DNA of 10,020 nucleotides. It comes from Actinomycetota bacterium. Its GTDB lineage: Bacteria; Actinomycetota; Actinomycetes; S36-B12; UBA5976. Both the position numbers and the translations under genes were made by a program. The stretch spans positions 1 to 10,020 of the forward strand of contig RGCY01000030.1 of the NCBI GenBank assembly GCA_009918865.1, written 5' to 3'. A model generated the notes under the pieces. The model had not been told where the DNA came from and searched no databases. It worked only from the letters and a program-made list of their open reading frames with translations. The first letter of the stretch is position 1, and the number at the start of each line of letters is the position of its first letter. This document shows, one piece after another, positions 1-5,967 of this stretch.

Positions 1-40
1 GCTGCACCATCGCGGCTGCGCGCGGTCTTACCGTTCGTGC

Positions 41-637
41 ATGGCAGCAGACCGAGACCCCGTTGTGGCACTGCGAGTTGTGCCAACCGTGCAGCCTGTT
101 GCAGCAGATCACTCAGCCAATGTGGAAGAGATTTTTGACCGTGCGGCTGCAGTCATTGCGCCAACCGCAATCAGTATCAGCGTTGGTCCATCACCGCAGC
201 GACTTGCGCCATATGCCTTAACGCTGCTTGCCGATGTGCTTGACGGAGACGACACGATTGGTTCGGGCCGATTTGTGTTGTTGCACGACCCCGCCGGACA
301 TCCGGGCTGGCGAGGCACATGGCGAGTTGTGTGCTACTTGCGAGCCGATGTTGAAGAGCAGATGGCCGCAGACCCACTGCTGCCGGAGGTTGCGTGGTCG
401 TGGATGACAGAGGCATGGCAGTTGCACGCTGTTGCGATGACGGACGAGAGTGGAACCGTCACGTGCAACCAATCTCGCCCTTTCGGTGACATTGGAGACA
501 GGGTTCCCACTGCGGATATTGAGGTTCGGGTGTCGTGGACCCCACGCGCGGATGATGCAGGTCTGATAGACGTGGAAGCAAATGTGCATGCATGGCTGCA
601 AGTGATGGCTGCGGCCACCGCCACAATGAACGACTGA
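41..637 (+). CDS. DUF3000 family protein
   Basis: A 198-residue protein that I recognise as the actinobacterial DUF3000 family, whose function is unknown. The family signature is visible as a run reading PQRLAPYAL near residues 52-60. It is followed by GRFVLLHDPAGHPGW (about 76-90), a GTWRVVCYLRAD stretch, then MAADPLLPEVAWSWMTEA and a late VSWTP. No signal peptide or membrane segment is apparent, so it should be a soluble cytoplasmic protein. The ATG at 41 is the first ATG, but the frame stays open to the window edge, so a start further upstream cannot be excluded. No Shine-Dalgarno is seen. A TANNNT hexamer (TACCGT, 29-34) sits 6 nt before the ATG and could support a leaderless mRNA. From memory, this family commonly sits next to the same regulator and RNase D genes in actinomycetes. 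Family call confident; start moderately so. Confidence 0.88.
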   Translation: MAADRDPVVALRVVPTVQPVAADHSANVEEIFDRAAAVIAPTAISISVGPSPQRLAPYALTLLADVLDGDDTIGSGRFVLLHDPAGHPGWRGTWRVVCYLRADVEEQMAADPLLPEVAWSWMTEAWQLHAVAMTDESGTVTCNQSRPFGDIGDRVPTADIEVRVSWTPRADDAGLIDVEANVHAWLQVMAAATATMND

Positions 638-672
638 CGCGCGTCGCGCGGCCCAGATAGGCCGATGTCCGG

Positions 673-689
673 AAGTCGGAGTCCGACTT
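673..689. promoter_or_regulatory. 17-bp palindrome over the start of the LuxR-type regulator gene
   Basis: AAGTCGGA-G-TCCGACTT is a perfect inverted repeat with 8-bp arms around one central base. It covers the GGAG ribosome-binding-like motif (678-681) and the first two bases of the TTG codon at 688. It could be an operator for autoregulation by the downstream HTH protein, or an RNA hairpin hiding the ribosome-binding site. A one-base loop is sterically poor for RNA, which favours a DNA site. Function is inferred; the symmetry is seen directly. Confidence 0.5.
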
Positions 690-1308
690 GAAGTGCCACA
701 CCACAAGCGCCGATGGTGCGGACGTGAACACTTCCTCCGCGACCTCCCGACCAGATCCATTTGCGCCGATTGTGAATGTGTTGCGTGTGAGCAACAGCCC
801 CAACCCGACTGTGTCTGCGGCCCTGGCCGAGTTCGGGGAAATCACCACAGTTGATTCGGTTAAGCAAGCACACGACATTGTGAGCACACGCTCCTTTCAC
901 GGCGTCACCGATGTGGTGGTGATTGACGGTGGCGCTGCCGATGCATCCACTTTGACCGCCATCCGCGATTTGCGACGCAAGGGTTGCCGGGTGCTGGTGG
1001 TGAGTGCTCGCACGGACGAACTTGCGGTGCGCGCAGCACTGCACTACGGCGCACATGGCTATGTCGTCAGTCGCAGCACTCGGATGGGTGGGCATGCAGA
1101 AGACGCACGCGCCGCAGAACTCAGTGAGCGAGAGCTGGCGGTGCTGACCGCGGTTGCCGATGGTGCAAGCAACACTGAAGTTGGGCAACAATTGGGCATT
1201 TCTGCACTCACAGTAAAAAGCCACCTCGCGCGCATCGGTCACAAACTGAACACCGGTGACAGGGCTGCGATGGTCGCGCGTGTCCTGCGCGCGGGGCTCA
1301 TCACCTAA
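688..1308 (+). CDS. LuxR/NarL-type response-regulator-like transcription factor
   Basis: A 206-residue DNA-binding regulator if it starts at TTG 688; GTG 724 is the alternative. TTG 688 has a GGAG 6 nt upstream, while GTG 724 has only a weak match. The C-terminal part (about 145-206) is a clear LuxR/GerE helix-turn-helix, with ELSERELAVLTAVADGASN, then LGISALTVKSHLARIGHKL and a TGDRAAMVARVLRAGLI ending. The N-terminal part (about 29-128) looks like a receiver domain with a VVVID strand and a possible phospho-acceptor Asp80. However, the paired acidic residues normally near the N terminus are absent, and the usual switch lysine after GYVV is replaced by Ser128. It is therefore probably an atypical or phosphorylation-independent receiver. 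No sensor kinase is adjacent. It resembles the orphan regulator found beside DUF3000 and RNase D in Streptomyces (from memory). It lies 50 bp after the DUF3000 gene and 27 bp before the RNase D gene. Confidence 0.87.
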   Translation: MKCHTTSADGADVNTSSATSRPDPFAPIVNVLRVSNSPNPTVSAALAEFGEITTVDSVKQAHDIVSTRSFHGVTDVVVIDGGAADASTLTAIRDLRRKGCRVLVVSARTDELAVRAALHYGAHGYVVSRSTRMGGHAEDARAAELSERELAVLTAVADGASNTEVGQQLGISALTVKSHLARIGHKLNTGDRAAMVARVLRAGLIT

Positions 1309-1335
1309 GGCCATCGACGATTACCTTTAGGGCTT

Positions 1336-2823
1336 GTGACTGAGGCTGCCGCGGATTCCCCGATCGGCGCCGACGCCACCGCGGAACCGGACTCTCCTGC
1401 TCTTACCCCCCTGCTTGAGCCGCGCGAAGGTTTACCCCCGGTCATCACCGCCACCGCTGACCTCCATGCGGCGGCTCAGTCGTTACGGGTAGGCACTGGG
1501 CCGGTCGCGCTGGATGCTGAACGTGCTAGCGGACATCGCTACGGGCAACGGGCGTACCTCATTCAATTGCGCAGAGCCGGCTCTGGCACCTTCCTCATCG
1601 ATCCAGTTGCGCAACCGGATTTGCGAGTAATCAATGACGCACTCGCTGGAGTGCCGTGGGTGTTGCATGCGGCGAGCCAAGACCTGGCATGCCTAGAGGA
1701 AGTGGGTCTACATCCAGATGCCGGCCTTTTCGACACCGAACTCGCTGCTCGATTGCTCGGTCGCCCACGCGTTGGGCTCGGACCGCTTGTGGCCGATGTG
1801 TTGGGATTCGCGTTGGCAAAGGAACACTCGGCGGTGGATTGGTCCACGCGACCACTGCGGCGTTCGTGGTTGATTTACGCCGCATTGGATGTGGAAGTAC
1901 TCCTTGACCTTGCTGACGCTTTGCGAGTGGAGTTAGACGTTGCAGGTAAGTCCGAAGTTGCGGCACAGGAATGTGCGCATGTGATTGCACAGGCAAAGGC
2001 CGATGCGATTCCAAAACCGGATCCCTGGCGTCGCACCTCAGGATTGCACCGCATCCGAAGTCGTCGCGGACTTGCCGTTGTGCGCGAATTGTGGAATGAA
2101 CGTGACACCATCGCGCGGATTCATGATGTTCATCCCAGCCGCATCCTTCCTGATGCAGCGATTGTCGCCGCTGCGCAAGCAATGCCGAGCACATTTGATG
2201 AACTTGAAGCGCTACCGGAATTTGCAACCACCGGAGCGCGGCGCAACCAGCGAACATGGTGGCGAGCCATCAAGAACGTGACTGCGGCGAGTGAAGACGA
2301 CCTACCTATCGCCGCCAACAGCAACGACGCACCACCAGCACCACGAAGTTGGGCCCAGCGAGACCCAGCAGCGTGGGCTCGACTTGAGGTTGCGCGCGCT
2401 GCAATGGCTCAGATGTCACAGGACCTCAACATTCCGGTTGAGAATCTGCTCAAGCCAGACCTCTTGCGGCGACTGTGTTGGCAGCCGCCGCAGAAACTCG
2501 ATGCCGACTCAGTGACTCGTGTGCTCACCAACGGCGGTGCTCGCGATTGGCAAGTGGCGCATGTGGTGCCGGTGTTGGTAGCGGCGTGGCGTGAGATGCC
2601 GGCGGTGCCGGAAACTGACGCGCAACGAAATACCGCGAAGCCAGGTGGCCCTGAGAAGGCTCACCCGCAGGGTCGCGGCTCAAGAGTGACTCGCTTCGGA
2701 ACTGGTAGGCGCGTGAAGCGCACCGACGCAAACGCTGACGCCAGCGCCGAGTCGGAAGGAGCAAGAACTGCACTGCCAAGAAGGCGTCGTACCCGCTCCA
2801 CATCAGAGCGACCTGACGCCTGA
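1336..2823 (+). CDS. rnd: HRDC domain-containing ribonuclease D
   Basis: A 495-residue 3'-5' exoribonuclease of the DEDDy superfamily, expected to trim stable RNA precursors such as tRNA 3' ends in the cytoplasm. The catalytic residues are all present: Asp60 and Glu62 in VALDAE (Exo I), Asp116 in HAASQDL (Exo II), and Tyr181 with Asp185 in YAALD (Exo III). An HRDC domain follows at about 238-320, with a second, weaker HRDC-like region at about 345-425. The last about 65 residues are low-complexity and strongly basic, ending in RRRRTRS, and may help RNA binding. The first about 35 residues are acidic and Ala/Pro-rich. E. coli RNase D is about 375 residues, so this is the longer actinobacterial form. 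The GTG start at 1336 has no good Shine-Dalgarno. TACCTT (1322-1327) lies 8 nt upstream and could be a -10 for a leaderless transcript. The gene probably belongs with the two preceding plus-strand genes. Confidence 0.93.
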   Translation: MTEAAADSPIGADATAEPDSPALTPLLEPREGLPPVITATADLHAAAQSLRVGTGPVALDAERASGHRYGQRAYLIQLRRAGSGTFLIDPVAQPDLRVINDALAGVPWVLHAASQDLACLEEVGLHPDAGLFDTELAARLLGRPRVGLGPLVADVLGFALAKEHSAVDWSTRPLRRSWLIYAALDVEVLLDLADALRVELDVAGKSEVAAQECAHVIAQAKADAIPKPDPWRRTSGLHRIRSRRGLAVVRELWNERDTIARIHDVHPSRILPDAAIVAAAQAMPSTFDELEALPEFATTGARRNQRTWWRAIKNVTAASEDDLPIAANSNDAPPAPRSWAQRDPAAWARLEVARAAMAQMSQDLNIPVENLLKPDLLRRLCWQPPQKLDADSVTRVLTNGGARDWQVAHVVPVLVAAWREMPAVPETDAQRNTAKPGGPEKAHPQGRGSRVTRFGTGRRVKRTDANADASAESEGARTALPRRRRTRSTSERPDA

Positions 2824-2971
2824 GCACGCCCCCCCTTGATGTAGTCCGGAACTCGGCGGCACTCGAAGACCGCGGCGGCGTCACTCTCGCTGCGCATCAG
2901 GGTATGCGGACATGTGACCCCGTTCAGCGTTCATGATTGCCACCCGGCACGCACGGCGGTGACCAATGAGG

Positions 2972-2992
2972 TAAGGTTAGGTTTACCTAACC
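2972..2992. promoter_or_regulatory. IdeR/DtxR-type iron box upstream of the iron permease
   Basis: GGTTAGGT-TT-ACCTAACC (2975-2992) is a perfect inverted repeat with 8-bp arms. The overlapping 19-mer TAAGGTTAGGTTTACCTAA (2972-2990) differs at 3 positions from the remembered DtxR/IdeR consensus TTAGGTTAGSCTAACCTAA. It lies 40 bp before the GTG start of the FTR1-family gene, where a promoter would be expected. The family logic (iron-loaded repressor blocking an iron importer) fits the downstream gene. The rest of the 2824-3032 gap shows a C-run just after the RNase D stop and no convincing terminator or small gene. Confidence 0.8.
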
Positions 2993-3018
2993 AACATTTC
3001 CCCTGTTGGTGCTAAACC

Positions 3019-3024
3019 AAGGAG
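3019..3024 (+). promoter_or_regulatory. Ribosome binding site deciding the FTR1 start
   Basis: AAGGAG is a strong Shine-Dalgarno match 8 nt before GTG 3033. It overrules the in-frame TTG at 3006, which would lie upstream of this site and lacks one of its own. Confidence 0.75.
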
Positions 3025-3032
3025 CAATCCCC

Positions 3033-3977
3033 GTGCTTTCCAACGCCATCATCGGTCTCCGCGAAGGTCTCGAAGCGGCGCTTGTCGTCGGCATCCTCTT
3101 GGCCTACCTCACCAAAACTGGCCGCGCTCAGTTGAAGCGCTCGGTTTGGACAGGTGTGGGAGCGGCAATTGGGTTGAGTGTGGCTGTCGGCGCGGTTTTG
3201 CAGCAGGTCTCCGAAGACCTCAGCGAGCGCAGTGCTGAAATCTTCGCCGGCGCGATGTCTCTCGTGGCCGTCGGACTTGTGACCTGGATGATTTTTTGGA
3301 TGCGCCGCACAGCGCGCAACTTGCGTGGGGAACTGCAAGGCAAGTTGGACACCGCCGCAGCGCTAGGAACTGGCTCTGTCGCGGCATTGGCATTCGTTGC
3401 TGTCGCACGGGAAGGTGTGGAGACGGCACTGTTCCTTTGGACATCCGTCTCCGCAGGTCAAAGTGCAGTCGCCGGCACCGTTGGCGCACTCTTGGGGCTC
3501 GCAGTCGCAGTACTCCTGGGCCGACTCATCATGCTTGGCGCAATCAAGCTGAACCTCAGCACCTTCTTTCGAATCTCTGGCGCTGCCCTCATCGTGGTCG
3601 CTGGCGCAGTCTTGTCATATGCCATCCACGAATTCCAAGAAGTTGGTTTCTTGCCAGGTGATGACGCAACTGCCATCAGTCTCTCGTCCGCGTTTGCCAA
3701 AGACACGCCCCTGGGTTTGATCAACTCGGTGCTACTCGGTTTCAGCAACAAAGCCAGTTGGCTTCAGGTGTTCGCGTGGGCTGCCTACGTGGCTGTGGTC
3801 ATGACTGTGTTCCTGCGCCCTGGCTCCACGCCTGCGAAAGCCACCGACGCTACCGACGCTACCGACGCTACGCAGTCACCGGCCGTAGATGCCACAGGTG
3901 AGAACTCAGACTCGGCGGCGCAGTCATCAACGGCTGAAACCGAGAAAGTCAGTGCTGCCAGCGCTGCGTCTCGCTGA
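3033..3977 (+). CDS. FTR1/EfeU-family iron permease
   Basis: A 314-residue integral membrane protein of the iron/lead transporter (ILT) family, predicted to import iron across the cytoplasmic membrane. Both REXXE iron-binding motifs are present: REGLE at residues 10-14 and REGVE at 126-130. About seven hydrophobic segments can be seen, near residues 13-26, 39-56, 69-90, 111-135, 146-168, 179-198 and 243-261. The REXXE motifs fall in the first and fourth. After residue 263 comes a roughly 50-residue Ala/Thr/Ser/Asp-rich hydrophilic tail containing a three-fold TDA repeat, probably disordered. In many bacteria EfeU works with EfeO and the haem peroxidase EfeB, but neither is adjacent here, so partners are elsewhere or absent. 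The gene has its own iron box upstream and a hairpin downstream, so it is likely a single-gene iron-repressed transcript. Family call strong; oxidation state of the substrate not determined. Confidence 0.92.
   Translation: MLSNAIIGLREGLEAALVVGILLAYLTKTGRAQLKRSVWTGVGAAIGLSVAVGAVLQQVSEDLSERSAEIFAGAMSLVAVGLVTWMIFWMRRTARNLRGELQGKLDTAAALGTGSVAALAFVAVAREGVETALFLWTSVSAGQSAVAGTVGALLGLAVAVLLGRLIMLGAIKLNLSTFFRISGAALIVVAGAVLSYAIHEFQEVGFLPGDDATAISLSSAFAKDTPLGLINSVLLGFSNKASWLQVFAWAAYVAVVMTVFLRPGSTPAKATDATDATDATQSPAVDATGENSDSAAQSSTAETEKVSAASAASR
3843..3869 (+). repeat. Three tandem copies of a 9-bp unit in the FTR1 tail
   Basis: ACCGACGCT occurs three times in perfect tandem (3843, 3852, 3861), encoding TDA TDA TDA in the predicted disordered C-terminal tail of the permease. 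Being a multiple of three, copy-number change by slippage would keep the frame. Confidence 0.85.
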
Positions 3978-3990
3978 GGAAGACAATTAA

Positions 3991-4014
3991 CTACCACCGC
4001 TGAATCGGTGGTAG
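3991..4014. terminator. Hairpin between convergent FTR1 and dxs genes
   Basis: CTACCACCG and CGGTGGTAG form a perfect 9-bp stem with a 6-nt loop (4000-4005). The hairpin lies 13 bp after the FTR1 stop and 30 bp beyond the dxs stop. The flanks are only moderately T-rich: neither strand carries a long U-tract, and the minus-strand side, reading TTAATTGTCT, is the better one. A shared bidirectional terminator is the simplest reading. Confidence 0.7.
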
Positions 4015-4044
4015 ATGTGCTCTTGAAATCGACTTGAAAACTCG

Positions 4045-5925
4045 TCAACGAGCAGCGCGTGCGGCCAGCACTGCATTCGCGACTGCAGTCGCAGTCACCC
4101 CAGCATGAGACAGCACATCGGCGCGTTTGCCATGCGCGAGAAATTCAGATGGCAAGCCAATGCGGCTCACGGGTGTGGAAATCTGGGCGTCGCCGAGTGA
4201 GTGCATGAGTGCGCTTCCCACGCCGCCGTCGCGCACACCATCTTCGACAACAACGACTTGAGAAGCCGTTGCGCACATGTCAACAAGCTCAGCAGGAATG
4301 GGCTTGACCCAACGTGGGTCCACGACGATTGTGTCGATGCCCTGCGCTTGTAGTTCCTGCGCCGCCTCGAGAGCAACCGCGGCCATCGCGCCAACCCCGA
4401 CAATCAACACCGAATCGGGTTGCGCGCCAACCAACACATCCACACCACCGACTCGCATTGTTGCTGGGATGGCAGCTGGCACAGCCCCCTTAGGGAAGCG
4501 CACCACAGTCGGAGTGTTGTGCACAGCAACGGCTTCATTGAGGAGTTCAACCAACTGTTCACCGTCGCGTGGCGCGGCGATACGAAGGCCCGGCACGGGT
4601 TGTAAGAGCGCTAAATCCCACATCCCGTGGTGCGACGCACCATCATCACCAGTGACACCAGCGCGATCGAGCACAAAAGTGACGCCGGCGTTGTGCAGCG
4701 CGCAATCCATCAACACTTGGTCGAAAGCGCGATTCAGGAAGGTTGAGTAAATCGCCACCACCGGGTGCAACCCGGCGTACGCAAGTCCGGCAGCACTTGT
4801 TGTGGCGTGCTGTTCGGCGATGCCCACATCGAATGTGCGGTCGGGGAACTTGCGCGCGAAAGCATCCAAACCGGTTGGCCCCTGCATGGCTGCGGTGATG
4901 GCAACGATGTCATCGCGACTGCGACCAAGGCTCACCATCGCATCCGAGAACACGCCTGTCCAGGTTGGCACTGGAGCCACGACAGGTTCTCCGGTGACTG
5001 GGTCGACCACCGACACGGCGTGGAATCGCTCCGCTTCATCTTGTTCAGCAGGTCCATGGCCGCGACCCTTTTCCGTGATGCAGTGAACGATCACCGGACC
5101 GCCATAAGCCTTCGCGCGATGAAGGAGGTGCTCAACTTCATCGATGTTGTGACCATCCACCGGTCCGAGATATTTCAGACCAAGGTCCTCAAACATGCCT
5201 TGGGGCGCAACCATGTCCTTGAGGCCCTTTTTCATGCCATGCAAGGCTTCAAACACCGGGCGCCCCACCACGGGCGTGCGTTCGAGAACTTCCTTGCCCC
5301 ACTTGAGAAATCCGTCGTACCCCCACGTGGTGCGCAAGGTGGCGAGATGGTGCGCAAGACCGCCGATGGTTGGCGAATAAGAACGCTCGTTATCGTTGAC
5401 GACGATAATCAGGGGCAAGTCTTCGCGCATCGCAATGTTGTTCAGCGCCTCCCATGACATTCCGCCAGTGAGAGCACCATCACCCACCACTGCGACCACG
5501 CTACGACCGCGTTGCCCTTGCAGCGTGAATGCTTTGGCAATGCCGTCCGCGTAACTCAGTGCAGTTGATGCATGGCTGTTCTCGACCACGTCGTGCAAAC
5601 TTTCGGCGCGGGATGGGTAACCCGACAATCCGCCGGCCTGCCGCAGAGTGCCGAATGAGGCAGCCCGTCCTGTGAGCATCTTGTGCACATATGCCTGGTG
5701 CCCGGTGTCCCAGATGAGCACGTCTGTGGGCGAGTTGAACACCCGGTGAAGGGCGATGGTCAGTTCCACGACGCCCAGATTTGGACCGAGGTGACCGCCG
5801 GTACGTGAGACCTTCTCCACCAAGAAGCGACGGACTTCTGCCGCCAGGTCATCCAACTCCTTGCGCGAGAGCTGCCGCAGGTCCTGCGGTCCCTCAATGC
5901 CGCGCAGCAGTGGGAAGGACTCCAT
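4045..5925 (-). CDS. dxs: 1-deoxy-D-xylulose-5-phosphate synthase
   Basis: A 626-residue thiamine-diphosphate enzyme that condenses pyruvate with glyceraldehyde 3-phosphate to 1-deoxy-D-xylulose 5-phosphate plus CO2. This is the entry step of the MEP isoprenoid pathway and also feeds thiamine and pyridoxal synthesis. The length is normal for the family. Visible hallmarks are His45 in GGHLGPNLG, GDGALTGGM at 148-156 with the metal-ligand NDN at 177-179, and GPVDGHN at 254-260. The catalytic Glu371 is in GIAEQHA, followed by the transketolase-like run DRAGVTGDDGASHHG. The start at ATG 5925 gives a typical N terminus. No Shine-Dalgarno is seen, but a minus-strand TAGACT (5939-5934) lies 8 nt before the ATG and could give a leaderless mRNA. 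It follows acnA by 42 bp on the same strand, so readthrough from acnA is also possible. No thiamine riboswitch is apparent. Confidence 0.97.
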   Translation of the reverse strand: MESFPLLRGIEGPQDLRQLSRKELDDLAAEVRRFLVEKVSRTGGHLGPNLGVVELTIALHRVFNSPTDVLIWDTGHQAYVHKMLTGRAASFGTLRQAGGLSGYPSRAESLHDVVENSHASTALSYADGIAKAFTLQGQRGRSVVAVVGDGALTGGMSWEALNNIAMREDLPLIIVVNDNERSYSPTIGGLAHHLATLRTTWGYDGFLKWGKEVLERTPVVGRPVFEALHGMKKGLKDMVAPQGMFEDLGLKYLGPVDGHNIDEVEHLLHRAKAYGGPVIVHCITEKGRGHGPAEQDEAERFHAVSVVDPVTGEPVVAPVPTWTGVFSDAMVSLGRSRDDIVAITAAMQGPTGLDAFARKFPDRTFDVGIAEQHATTSAAGLAYAGLHPVVAIYSTFLNRAFDQVLMDCALHNAGVTFVLDRAGVTGDDGASHHGMWDLALLQPVPGLRIAAPRDGEQLVELLNEAVAVHNTPTVVRFPKGAVPAAIPATMRVGGVDVLVGAQPDSVLIVGVGAMAAVALEAAQELQAQGIDTIVVDPRWVKPIPAELVDMCATASQVVVVEDGVRDGGVGSALMHSLGDAQISTPVSRIGLPSEFLAHGKRADVLSHAGVTATAVANAVLAARAAR

Positions 5926-5967
5926 AAGGGTTGAGTCTAAGTGCGCCCACCGAGACCGGCGAGCGCG

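Noticed and set aside
334..1314. A 326-codon open frame on the minus strand opposite the DUF3000 and regulator genes
   Set aside because: It spans two well-recognised plus-strand genes, has a Cys/His-rich composition with no family resemblance, and is a typical antisense artefact in GC-rich DNA.
3006..3032. An earlier TTG start for the iron permease
   Set aside because: The strong AAGGAG at 3019-3024 lies inside this extension and points to GTG 3033. The protein starting there begins right at the conserved first helix.
4765..5457. A 230-codon plus-strand frame inside dxs
   Set aside because: It is the mirror of the conserved dxs coding sequence, with no independent start signal or recognisable domain.
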